Positions 26,107-34,566 of a stretch of DNA of 64,000 nt are shown here, piece by piece (the stretch's first letter is position 1; each line of letters starts with the position of its first letter). Both the position numbers and the translations under genes were made by a program. Source of the stretch: Halothermothrix orenii H 168. GTDB taxonomy: Bacteria > Bacillota > Halanaerobiia > Halanaerobiales > Halothermotrichaceae. A model generated the notes under the pieces. The model searched no databases, was not told the origin of the DNA, and saw only the letters and a program-made list of their open reading frames with translations. Where the stretch lies: the NCBI RefSeq assembly GCF_000020485.1, contig NC_011899.1, positions 745,937 to 809,936 on the forward strand, read 5' to 3'.

Positions 26107-27453
26107 TTGAGGTTGTATGGAACCATGGAAATTAGTAATTCAGGGGTACTTCATATCGGAGGTATTAGTACAGTAGACCTTGTTGAAAAATATGGGACTC
26201 CCCTCCTTGTTTTTGATGAGTGGGAGATCCGTAAAAAGGCCCGTGAATATGTAAAAGCCTTTAATAAATATTACCCCAACTCCAGGACAGTCTATGCCAG
26301 TAAGGCTTTTTTAAACCAGGCTTTATGTTATATTATTGAAGAAGAAGGACTGGGGTTAGATGTAGTTTCAGGGGGTGAGTTATATATTGCCCTCAAAGCA
26401 GGATTTCCACCTGAAAAAATCTTTTTCCATGGTAATAATAAGTCAAATGCTGAAATTAAAATGGCAGTTGAGGCCGGTATAGGACGTTTTATGCTGGATA
26501 ATTTAAAAGAAGCCAGATATATTAATAAAGTGGCCGGTAGACTGGAGAAAAGTATCAAGGCCATTTTACGGGTTACCCCGGGAATTGAGGCCCATACCCA
26601 TGAATTTATCCAGACCGGTCAGATAGATTCAAAGTTTGGAGTAAGTGTTTACCGGGATCAGGCTTTAAAAGCAATTGAAGAGATAATAAGAATGGATAAT
26701 ATAGAACTGACGGGAGTTCATGTTCACATTGGTTCACAGATTTTTAATTTAACTTCCTTTAGCAGGACTATAGATGTTATGTTTGAATTTATGAATAATG
26801 TCAGGGATAAAACCGGGTATATCTTAAAAGAACTGGATCTGGGAGGAGGTCTGGGTATACCATATACTGAGGATGAACCTGATCCCGGTATTGATGAATA
26901 TGCCAGACTGGTTTCAGAGAAAGTCAGAGAAAAAAGTCATGAATTTGATTATCCACTCCCGGTAATTATTAACGAACCCGGCAGATCTATAATCGGTACA
27001 GCCGGAACTACTTTATATACGGTAGGGACGGTAAAGGAGATACCCTTTATCCGGAAATACCTCGCTGTAGATGGAGGTATGACCGATAATATTAGACCAG
27101 CCCTTTATGGGGCAGAATATGATGCTATTTTAGCCAACCGGGCCGATGATGAACGGGAAGAGATTGTTTCCATTGCCGGTAAATGCTGTGAATCAGGTGA
27201 TATTCTTATTCATGATATTAAAATGCCGGAAGCCAGGGAAGGAGACATTATAGCAATTCCCTGTACAGGGGCCTACACTTATGCCATGTCAAGTAACTAT
27301 AATGGATTAAGGAGACCGGCAGTGGTTCTTGTCAATGATGGGAATGCAGACCTGATAATTAAGCGAGAATCCTATGAGGATCTGATAAAAAATGATATAG
27401 TCCCGGCTCGATTGCGAAAAATAAAACTAAAAAAAGTTGTTTCCCATGGCTAG
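26107..27453 (+). CDS. lysA: diaminopimelate decarboxylase
   Basis: PLP enzyme of fold III that decarboxylates meso-DAP to L-lysine. It has 448 residues with the PLP lysine in TVYASKAFLNQ, HVHIGSQIF, the phosphate-binding GGGLGIPYTED, EPGRSIIGTAG, and the catalytic Cys in GKCCESGDIL. I place the start at TTG 26107 with GGGAG 9 bases upstream; TTG 26113 and ATG 26125 are in-frame alternatives. It is monocistronic between its own promoter and a strong terminator. The IS sits directly upstream of the promoter and may have separated older control elements. Confidence 0.93.
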   Translation: MRLYGTMEISNSGVLHIGGISTVDLVEKYGTPLLVFDEWEIRKKAREYVKAFNKYYPNSRTVYASKAFLNQALCYIIEEEGLGLDVVSGGELYIALKAGFPPEKIFFHGNNKSNAEIKMAVEAGIGRFMLDNLKEARYINKVAGRLEKSIKAILRVTPGIEAHTHEFIQTGQIDSKFGVSVYRDQALKAIEEIIRMDNIELTGVHVHIGSQIFNLTSFSRTIDVMFEFMNNVRDKTGYILKELDLGGGLGIPYTEDEPDPGIDEYARLVSEKVREKSHEFDYPLPVIINEPGRSIIGTAGTTLYTVGTVKEIPFIRKYLAVDGGMTDNIRPALYGAEYDAILANRADDEREEIVSIAGKCCESGDILIHDIKMPEAREGDIIAIPCTGAYTYAMSSNYNGLRRPAVVLVNDGNADLIIKRESYEDLIKNDIVPARLRKIKLKKVVSHG

Positions 27454-27464
27454 AAATTTATCGG

Positions 27465-27492
27465 ACCACCGGTTTTTACCGGTGGTTTTTTT
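27465..27492 (+). terminator. intrinsic terminator after lysA
   Basis: Perfect 9-bp stem ACCACCGGT / ACCGGTGGT, TTTT loop, seven T. Confidence 0.92.
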
Positions 27493-27563
27493 ATGTTTTT
27501 TATGAATAAATATACATAATCGGGGATTTAAAGTATGGTATAATAATGGTGGAGGCGATCAGA

Positions 27564-30161
27564 TTGGATATAATTATAACCCATGAGCTTACAGACCTGG
27601 ATGGTCTGGGGGCAATGGTTGCTGCCAGAAAGCTGTACCCTCAGGCTAGACCAGTTTTCCCCGGGAGATTACACAGAATGGTCAGGGACTTTATGGCCCT
27701 TTATAAAGATGAAATAAAAATATATCAGGCCAGGGATATTGATTTTTCCAGGGTTACCAGGGTTATTTTAGTTGATACCCATAACCTTGATAAAATTGGC
27801 TCCCTCAGGAACAGGTTAGACTGGGATAGGGTAGAAGTAATTTTGTATGATCATCATCCCCATGAATGCCTGAACTGGGTTAACAGGGATAAAAGCAGTA
27901 AAGTTGGTTCGGCCACAACAATTCTGGTTGAAGAAATTATTGAAAATGGAATAAGTTTAAATCCACTTGAGGCTACTATTTGTGCCCTGGCTATTTATGC
28001 TGATACGGGAAAGCTTACATATCGGAATACAACTTCAAGTGATGCCAGGGCCCTGGCTTTTTTACTTGATAATGGTGCTAATTTAAAAGTAATAAATGAA
28101 TTTCTAGAGGAATCCCTGACTGAACAGCAACAGGAGGTAATGGATTTACTTATAGAAAACAAAAAAGATATCGATATAAATGGGATAAAAATTACCCTAT
28201 TCTGGTTGGAATGTGATAACTATGTTATGGGACTAAACAGGATTGTTTCAAAAATTAAAGCTGTTTATCGGCTGCCCTCATTATTTATTATTGTTAAAAT
28301 GGGTAATAAAGTTGAGGTTGTCGGTCGCAGCAGTGACGAGGTTGTAAATGTCGGCCAGATTTGTGAATCCCTGGGTGGAGGTGGTCATCAGGGGGCAGGG
28401 GCAGTTCAGCTGCACACATCCCTTGAAAAGGCAAAAAGGGAGGTTATCCGGGCGATAAAAGAAACTGTAAGACCTCCAGGAAAGGTCAGGGATATAATGT
28501 CCAGTCCTGTTAGAACAGTTAACCCTGATACCAGGATTGGAGAAGTTGAAAAAATACTTGATAAATATGGACATACCGGTATTGTTGTTTGTGAAAATGG
28601 GGAGATTGTTGGAGTTTTTTCAAAACGTGACCTGAATAAGGTTAAAGAACATGATTTATTACATAGTCCTGTAAAGGGTTATATGTCCACTGATGTTATA
28701 ACTATTGATGTTGATGAAACTATTCGTTATGCTCAGAAGTTAATGGTTAAATATGATATTGGAAGGTTACCGGTTATAGAAGATGGTAAATTAGTGGGGA
28801 TTGTGACCCGGAGTGATATTCTGTCGTCATACTATGGTATGAAAACCCCCCACCAACACCTCAATAGATATGGCAGTACTCTGGTTAAAATAAAAGAAGA
28901 AAAATATGATTTCAGGCGAGTATTAAAAAGGTTGCCTGGAGAAGTATATTCACTATTAAATGTTATCAGGAGAGAGGCCGATAAACATGATGTCAGGGTA
29001 TACCTTGTTGGGGGGATGGTTAGAGATCTAATTCTTGGTTTAGAAAATAATGATCTGGACTTTATGGTTGAAGGAAATATAAAGTATTATTTAAGAGCTC
29101 TCTCCAGGACATTCGAGGAAAATTATACTTATAATGATAAATTTAAAACAGGCAGGATAAGACTCAACAGCGGGTATAATCTTGACTTTGCAGTGGCCAG
29201 GAGTGAGGTTTATACCAGTCCCGGAGCCCTTCCAGAAGTGGAAACAGGAGAAATTGTTGAGGATCTGTTCCGGCGGGACTTTACAGTGAATGCCCTTGCC
29301 ATTGGTGTTGATAGTCAAAACTGGGGGACATTGATTGATTTCTTCGGGGGAATACATGATATTGAACACAAAAAATTACGGGTGCTCCATCGATTCAGTT
29401 TCCTGGATGATCCTACCAGAATTATAAGGGGGCTAAGACTGGCTTTGAGGCTCGGTTTTAGCTTTCAGGATAAGACAAATTTATTAATGAAGGAAGCACT
29501 CAAATTTGGTAATTTTAAGAGAATATCGAAGCCCAGAATTATTAAAGAATTTAGCCTTCTGTTTAGTAAAAAAATGGATAGGAGGATAACAGGATTACTT
29601 AAACAGTTTCCGATATTTCACTTACTGGATTTAGATCCCCGGGTTGATGAAAGCAAGTTTTCTATAATTAAGCGTGCCGAATGTATTCTTGATTATTTCA
29701 GACAAAAGAATTATAATATAAAAGAATGGTTGATACGAATGGTAGTCCTGCTTGATGGAGTTGAAGAAAAAAAACTGGCAAACTGGGGATTGAACCGTGG
29801 TGAAAGGGAAATTTTAACCTTTCCTTCTGTTATTGATACTATTATAGATAAATTGAGAACTAATTCTACTCCCTTAAAACTCAAGAAACTTCTTGAGGGT
29901 TTCACTCTGGAACAGATATTACTCTTGTTGATATATACTGAAGGTAAAGAAAGGAAACAGGTATACAAATATATTAATTATCTCTCAAAGGTTGATTTAA
30001 AAATAAATGGACATGATTTAATTGAACTTGGTTTAAAACCCGGACCTGTCATTAAGGAAGTTCTAGATAAGGTCTGGGAGGCTAAAGTGGATAATGGCTT
30101 AAAAACAAGAGAGGAAGAACTTAGATTTGCCAGAAAAATTATTGGTGATAAACTAAAGTGA
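27564..30161 (+). CDS. DHH phosphoesterase-CBS-tRNA nucleotidyltransferase fusion
   Basis: Large fusion of 865 residues. The N-terminal DHH/DHHA1 module spans ~1-305, with LYDHHPHE, AIYADTGKLTYRNT and GGGGHQGAGAV. Two CBS domains follow (~310-430: VRDIMSSPVRTVNPD, VKGYMSTDVITID). The class II nucleotidyltransferase/poly(A) polymerase head spans ~455-600, with GGMVRDLILG, the metal pair DLD and RRDFTVNALA, followed by a helical tRNA-binding tail. The tail most likely adds A, or CCA, to tRNA 3' ends. I choose TTG 27564 because GGAGG lies 8 bases upstream; ATG 27546 overlaps that site. The M50 gene follows by 13 bp. Confidence 0.9.
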   Translation: MDIIITHELTDLDGLGAMVAARKLYPQARPVFPGRLHRMVRDFMALYKDEIKIYQARDIDFSRVTRVILVDTHNLDKIGSLRNRLDWDRVEVILYDHHPHECLNWVNRDKSSKVGSATTILVEEIIENGISLNPLEATICALAIYADTGKLTYRNTTSSDARALAFLLDNGANLKVINEFLEESLTEQQQEVMDLLIENKKDIDINGIKITLFWLECDNYVMGLNRIVSKIKAVYRLPSLFIIVKMGNKVEVVGRSSDEVVNVGQICESLGGGGHQGAGAVQLHTSLEKAKREVIRAIKETVRPPGKVRDIMSSPVRTVNPDTRIGEVEKILDKYGHTGIVVCENGEIVGVFSKRDLNKVKEHDLLHSPVKGYMSTDVITIDVDETIRYAQKLMVKYDIGRLPVIEDGKLVGIVTRSDILSSYYGMKTPHQHLNRYGSTLVKIKEEKYDFRRVLKRLPGEVYSLLNVIRREADKHDVRVYLVGGMVRDLILGLENNDLDFMVEGNIKYYLRALSRTFEENYTYNDKFKTGRIRLNSGYNLDFAVARSEVYTSPGALPEVETGEIVEDLFRRDFTVNALAIGVDSQNWGTLIDFFGGIHDIEHKKLRVLHRFSFLDDPTRIIRGLRLALRLGFSFQDKTNLLMKEALKFGNFKRISKPRIIKEFSLLFSKKMDRRITGLLKQFPIFHLLDLDPRVDESKFSIIKRAECILDYFRQKNYNIKEWLIRMVVLLDGVEEKKLANWGLNRGEREILTFPSVIDTIIDKLRTNSTPLKLKKLLEGFTLEQILLLLIYTEGKERKQVYKYINYLSKVDLKINGHDLIELGLKPGPVIKEVLDKVWEAKVDNGLKTREEELRFARKIIGDKLK

Positions 30162-30174
30162 GGTAAAACAGATT

Positions 30175-30831
30175 ATGAATTTAGAAGAAATTGTATTGTT
30201 AATCCCGGTTATTTTGCTATCTTTATCTATCCATGAATATTCGCATGGCAGGGTATCATACCTGTTAGGAGACCCTACACCTAAGTTAATGGGACGTTTA
30301 ACGTTGAATCCCCTGGCTCATCTGGATTTGGTGGGTAGTCTTGTCTTAATTCTAACCAGGAGGTTTGGCTGGGCTAAACCTGTCCCGGTTAACCCCAGAT
30401 ATTATAAAAATCCGAGGAAGGGTTTGATGCTGGTGGGGCTGGCCGGCCCTTTTGCAAATATATTTCTGGCTGTGTTATTCGCTCTATTTTTTAAAGTTTT
30501 TTTAAGTATAGCTGGAATTACTATACATAAAACAGGTTTATATTATACCTTAAGTGGTAATGTTAATGAAATAACTGCAACCTTAATAGATTTTATAATC
30601 CTGGCCGGGGTAGTAAATTTAAGTCTGGCTGTTTTTAATTTAATACCCATTCCCCCCCTTGATGGCTCGAAAATCCTGAGAGGTTTTACCCCTCCTTCTT
30701 TTGACAGGTTCCTTTTACAGCTCGAAGGACCCCTGGGCATGGTAATTATATTTGCTCTGGCCTATCTGGGTATATTGAGGATAATCCTTATACCCATTGT
30801 AAATCTTATTTTTAATTTATTATATTTTTAA
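30175..30831 (+). CDS. M50 family site-2-protease-like membrane metallopeptidase
   Basis: Intramembrane zinc protease of the YwhC/Rv-type small M50 group. It has 218 residues and about five membrane spans. Zinc ligands are His20 and His24 in SIHEYSHGRVSY and the Asp in NLIPIPPLDGSKIL. GRLTLNPLAHLDLVG is also conserved in the group. It closely follows the nucleotidyltransferase gene. Substrate unknown. Confidence 0.92.
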   Translation: MNLEEIVLLIPVILLSLSIHEYSHGRVSYLLGDPTPKLMGRLTLNPLAHLDLVGSLVLILTRRFGWAKPVPVNPRYYKNPRKGLMLVGLAGPFANIFLAVLFALFFKVFLSIAGITIHKTGLYYTLSGNVNEITATLIDFIILAGVVNLSLAVFNLIPIPPLDGSKILRGFTPPSFDRFLLQLEGPLGMVIIFALAYLGILRIILIPIVNLIFNLLYF

Positions 30832-30922
30832 TTCGGGGCCTATGATTGTTTTTTTCGGCCACAAAATTGATAAATTAATATATATTTTTACCTTGATGGA
30901 AAAAGCTTTGGGGGTATAACAT

Positions 30923-31654
30923 ATGTACGAAGTTCAGCTGGACAAATTTCAGGGTCCTCTGGAATTGCTTTATCAGCTTGTAAAAAAAAATAAAATTGAA
31001 ATCAGTGAGATATCTCTGGCCCGGATTACCGAACAGTATCTGGAATACATAGAACACTACCGTGACTTCAACCTGGAGATGGCCAGTGAATTTATGGTTA
31101 TAGCTTCAGAATTAATAGAGTTAAAGGTAAAAAGCCTTCTTCCTGACAGTGAGGAAGATTCTACAGAAGAGGAGAAAGGCAAGACCATCGTTCAGAGGTT
31201 AAAGGATTATCATGTATTTAAAAAAGTTACCGAACTATTCAGGGAGTATGAAAAGGCTGCCGGGCAAATATATTCAAAACCGGTTAATCTCGATAAATAT
31301 GTTGATAATGAGGTAAATTATGAGATTGATATAGATATATCTGAGCTGGTAGAAGCCTTTAAAAAAGCTATGTCCTCTACTGACGGGGTTGAGGTTTTTG
31401 AAGGTGACAGGAACCTTAAAAAAATAGAATCAGAGGAAATAAAGATACAGGATAAAATGGACCAAATTCTTGAATTATTTAACCAGAATCCAGATCAGGG
31501 ATTAACCTTTTCCCAGTTGGTAAGTGGTAATCCAAGTAAAATGGAAATTGTGGTTACATTTCTCAGTATTCTGGAGCTAACCAAGTTAAGGAAAATAGAA
31601 ATAAAGCAGGAAAAATTATTCTCTGATATAAATCTAAGGTCAAAAGCAGGGTAG
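30923..31654 (+). CDS. scpA: segregation and condensation protein A
   Basis: Kleisin subunit that joins the SMC heads (smc is at 37234-40791). It has 243 residues. The N-terminal SMC-neck-binding part contains FQGPLELLYQLVKKNKIEI and the helix ASEFMVIASELIELKVKSLLP. The C-terminal winged helix has FSQLVSGNPSKMEIVVTFLSI. ATG follows GGGGG. scpB starts 8 bp downstream, the usual pair. Confidence 0.95.
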   Translation: MYEVQLDKFQGPLELLYQLVKKNKIEISEISLARITEQYLEYIEHYRDFNLEMASEFMVIASELIELKVKSLLPDSEEDSTEEEKGKTIVQRLKDYHVFKKVTELFREYEKAAGQIYSKPVNLDKYVDNEVNYEIDIDISELVEAFKKAMSSTDGVEVFEGDRNLKKIESEEIKIQDKMDQILELFNQNPDQGLTFSQLVSGNPSKMEIVVTFLSILELTKLRKIEIKQEKLFSDINLRSKAG

Positions 31655-31662
31655 GTGGTATT

Positions 31663-32202
31663 ATGGATGTTGGAAATCTGGCAAAGCTGGAGGCATTATT
31701 GTTTACATCACCGGAACCGGTCTCCCCGGGAGAGATAGCCCGGGCTGCAGATATGTCAGAAAGTGAAGTCAGGAAATATTTAAAAATTCTTACCAGAGAA
31801 TTTGATAAAAAGTCCCACGGAATCCAGGTTAAGGAGTATAATGACAGGTACTTTTTTGTTACTAAACCAGAGTTTTCTTCATATATAAAAAGCTTACATA
31901 ATAAACCGGGTTCCATTCGCTTAAGCCAGGCTGCTCTGGAGACTCTGGCTATCATTGCATATAAACAACCAATTACCAGGGCTGAAATAGAAGAAATCAG
32001 GGGGGTTAAAGCTGAAAAGACCCTTTTGACCCTGGGGAAGTATGGACTTATCAGGGAACTGGGGAGAAAAGAAACAACCGGTAATCCCATTGTTTATGGG
32101 ACCACGGAAAAATTTTTACAATATCTTGATATAAAAGACCTCTCACAACTTCCTGATTTAGAGCAGTTTTATGAGGAGATAAATGAAAATCAGGGTCAAT
32201 AG
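31663..32202 (+). CDS. scpB: segregation and condensation protein B
   Basis: Winged-helix dimer that binds ScpA in the SMC condensin complex. It has 179 residues: two tandem winged helices (~5-75 and ~85-160), with LEALLFTSPEPVSPGEIAR and SQAALETLAIIAYKQPITRA as family signatures. It follows scpA with tight spacing. Confidence 0.95.
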   Translation: MDVGNLAKLEALLFTSPEPVSPGEIARAADMSESEVRKYLKILTREFDKKSHGIQVKEYNDRYFFVTKPEFSSYIKSLHNKPGSIRLSQAALETLAIIAYKQPITRAEIEEIRGVKAEKTLLTLGKYGLIRELGRKETTGNPIVYGTTEKFLQYLDIKDLSQLPDLEQFYEEINENQGQ

Positions 32203-32276
32203 TAAAAAGCGAATATATGGTATATATTTCTGAAAGTAGGGGAATTAATAAGATTAGTTAGCGGGGTGAAATTTCT

Positions 32277-32936
32277 ATGCTATTTCTTTTATTAATTCCC
32301 CTACTATTTTTATTTTTACTTGTTCCTCTAAATATTAAATTAAATTATATTAGAGACGGTAAAAATGATGAATTTTATTTAACAGTATTTTTGTTGGTAA
32401 AACCCTTTGGTCTCAGAGTTGTAATACCTTATATGCAATTTAATTTATTTAAACCACTTGTGAAAATTTTTGCTGACATAGATACCTACCTGACAGACCT
32501 TATGTCAAAAAGAGGGGAAGAGAAAATGGAAAGAGAGATTAACGGGGGGATTAATGATTTAAAGAAGATGTTTAAAAATGTTTTTAAAAAGAAAGAAATT
32601 ATCAGGGTTTTTATAGAAAATTTAAAAATAAATTTATATGAATTTTGCTGGAAGACAGAATTTGGAACAGGTAATGCGGCACATACTGGAATTTTAACCG
32701 GAATAATATGGTCTATTAAAGGTGTAATTGTATCCAGTCTTGGTTCCCGAATGAATAAATTTAGTGGAATACAGATTAAGGTAAATCCTGTCTTCAATAA
32801 AAGAACCTTTAAGACCCGCCTGCGGTGTATATTTTCAGTTAAATTAGGTAATATTATACTTGCAACACTAAAAGTCGTTGTGTACAAGTTTAAAGGGGGA
32901 ACAGCTAAATGTCAGAACATCCGATTGAAAAATTAA
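32277..32936 (+). CDS. DUF2953 family protein
   Basis: A 219-residue protein with an N-terminal membrane helix (~1-22, Leu/Phe-rich) and a beta-rich remainder. The composition and pairing with a YtfJ-like gene match the Firmicute DUF2953 family found next to ytfJ/gerW. ATG has GGGGTGA upstream. Its 3' end overlaps the next gene by 28 bases, implying translational coupling. Function unknown; a spore-related role is inferred from the neighbour. Confidence 0.75.
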   Translation: MLFLLLIPLLFLFLLVPLNIKLNYIRDGKNDEFYLTVFLLVKPFGLRVVIPYMQFNLFKPLVKIFADIDTYLTDLMSKRGEEKMEREINGGINDLKKMFKNVFKKKEIIRVFIENLKINLYEFCWKTEFGTGNAAHTGILTGIIWSIKGVIVSSLGSRMNKFSGIQIKVNPVFNKRTFKTRLRCIFSVKLGNIILATLKVVVYKFKGGTAKCQNIRLKN

Positions 32937-33295
32937 TGGATACGGCGATGAGTAATATAAAGAGCATGGTTGATGTGAATACCATAGTCGGAGATGCAGT
33001 TGAAACACCTGACGGGAGTGTTATTATACCCATATCCAGGGTTAGTTTTGGTTTTGCAGCAGGTGGTGGTGAACTTAAAGATAATAATGATAGAAAAAAT
33101 GAGGGACAGGTCAAACCATTTGCCGGTGGCAGTGGGGCCGGTATAACCTTAAATCCAATGGCCTTTCTTGTTGTCAGTAAAGAACAGGTCCGGTTATTAC
33201 CGGTTACCAATAATGCTGTTGCCGAGAGATTAATCAATGTTGCCCCTGAAATCATGCAACAGATTCAGAAAATAATGGAGAAAAAGAATCAGTAG
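32909..33295 (+). CDS. GerW/YtfJ family sporulation protein
   Basis: A 128-residue YtfJ-like spore protein, in Bacillus linked to full activity of the cortex-lytic enzyme SleB at germination. Landmarks are TAMSNIKSMVDVNTIVGDAV, IPISRVSFGFAAGGGE and a Gly-rich GGSGAGITLNPMAFLVV. ATG follows AAAGGGGG. It overlaps the upstream DUF2953 gene. The operon ends at the hairpin near 33452. Confidence 0.88.
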   Translation: MSEHPIEKLMDTAMSNIKSMVDVNTIVGDAVETPDGSVIIPISRVSFGFAAGGGELKDNNDRKNEGQVKPFAGGSGAGITLNPMAFLVVSKEQVRLLPVTNNAVAERLINVAPEIMQQIQKIMEKKNQ

Positions 33296-33451
33296 TATTA
33301 TATTGAAAGTATTAGAATGAAGATGGTCCTGATAACCCCTTGATTTCGAAAAAACTTTATATTTCAGGGAAGAAAATCTTATACCATGATTTTGATATAT
33401 TGATAAAAATATATTGATACTGATAGAAATGTATCGGGATCAATATAACTG

Positions 33452-33498
33452 AATTTCAGTTCTCTTTCATGTCCGGGGAACTGAAATTTATTTTTTTT
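33452..33498 (+). terminator. intrinsic terminator after the gerW-like gene
   Basis: 11-bp stem AATTTCAGTTC / GAACTGAAATT with a 15-base loop, then eight T. Just upstream, an AT-rich imperfect hairpin (ATATTGAT / ATCAATAT, 33411-33446) also occurs. Apart from these, the gap 33296-33581 shows nothing recognisable. Confidence 0.85.
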
Positions 33499-33581
33499 CA
33501 GATAATGATAGAGAATTTATTGTATAAATATATATATTATGCTATAATTAATCACATCATTCAGGAGTAGGAGGTTACAGG

Positions 33582-34496
33582 GTGGGAGTTATATCAATAA
33601 TCGTATTTTTCATGACAGGATTTATACTGAGTTATTCAGGAATATTTAAGGAATGGGTTTATAATGTAATCGGAAAGTTATCCAATATAAGCCTTTTTTT
33701 ATTACTGCTTGCGATGGGTACCAAAATGGGGGCAAATGAAGATATTATAAGTAAACTGGGGGTTATTGGTATAAAAGCTCTGATTCTAGCTATGTCCGGT
33801 ATTATCGGTAGTGTTATTATGGTAAGGTTTGGTGCCTATAAATTGTCTAATAATCTGGAACCGGTTAATGACAATAATGATAGTTCAGAACAGGCCGGTT
33901 ATATTTTTTCCCTGGTAATATTACTCACAGTTGTTACCGGTATGTTGCTGGGGTATTTATTAATTCCGACAGATTACCTGGTTACCATGGAGAAATTAAC
34001 AGGCTTTGCCCTGAAATTATTATTATTCTGTATTGGATTTGAAATCGGTAATAATAAAAATGTAATCAGGGAATTGAAATATCATGGCTGGCAACTATGT
34101 ATAATACCAATACTGGTGGCCATTGGCAGTATTTCAGGAACAGTTGTGGCCGGTTTTATATTAAACATGCCTTCTCATGAAGCAGCTGGAGTCGGGGCCG
34201 GTTTTGGATGGTATAGTTTATCGGGAGTTTTAATAACTAAAATACATAGTATTGAACTGGGGTCCCTGGCTTTTATAACAAATATATTCAGGGAACTTCT
34301 GTCAATAATTTTATTGCCTTTTGTTGTCAGATTGTGTGGCCGGATGAGCAGTCTGGCACCTGGTGGAGCAACGACAATGGATGTGACCTTGCCTTTTATA
34401 AAAAAGACTGCTGGTGAAATATTTGTAATTCCAGCCTTTGTTAACGGGCTTATTCTTTCACTACTGGTACCACTGCTGGTTCCATTATTCCTTTAG
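33582..34496 (+). CDS. lysO: LysO-type (DUF340) lysine exporter family protein
   Basis: A 304-residue integral membrane protein with about eight predicted spans. It is arranged as two related halves, LLLAMGTKMG and LLLFCIGFEIGNN. The GAGFGWYSLSGVLITK stretch near residue 205 is characteristic of the LysO/DUF340 family, which exports lysine or its analogues. Start is GTG 33582 behind GTAGGAGG. Whether lysine is the substrate here is inference; lysA lies 6 kb upstream. No lysine riboswitch is visible. Confidence 0.82.
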   Translation: MGVISIIVFFMTGFILSYSGIFKEWVYNVIGKLSNISLFLLLLAMGTKMGANEDIISKLGVIGIKALILAMSGIIGSVIMVRFGAYKLSNNLEPVNDNNDSSEQAGYIFSLVILLTVVTGMLLGYLLIPTDYLVTMEKLTGFALKLLLFCIGFEIGNNKNVIRELKYHGWQLCIIPILVAIGSISGTVVAGFILNMPSHEAAGVGAGFGWYSLSGVLITKIHSIELGSLAFITNIFRELLSIILLPFVVRLCGRMSSLAPGGATTMDVTLPFIKKTAGEIFVIPAFVNGLILSLLVPLLVPLFL

Positions 34497-34514
34497 TTTA
34501 ACCATGATAATAAA

Positions 34515-34560
34515 ACCCATCTCCGGTGCATATAATTTTAAATAGTAACCGGGAATGGGT
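34515..34560 (+). promoter_or_regulatory. inverted repeat enclosing promoter-like sequence before the second D,D-carboxypeptidase gene
   Basis: ACCCAT (34515-34520) pairs with ATGGGT (34555-34560) and CCGGT (34523-34527) with ACCGG (34548-34552), across a small internal loop. The 20-base loop contains GCATA (34528-34532) and TATAAT (34531-34536). The right arm covers the purine-rich region before the start codon. The layout is the same as at dacF. Confidence 0.5.
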
Positions 34561-34566
34561 GGGAGT

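Noticed and set aside
33296-33581. Lysine riboswitch before the lysO-like gene
   Set aside because: No conserved lysine-aptamer elements; only a terminator and a simple AT hairpin are present. The same negative result holds for lysA.
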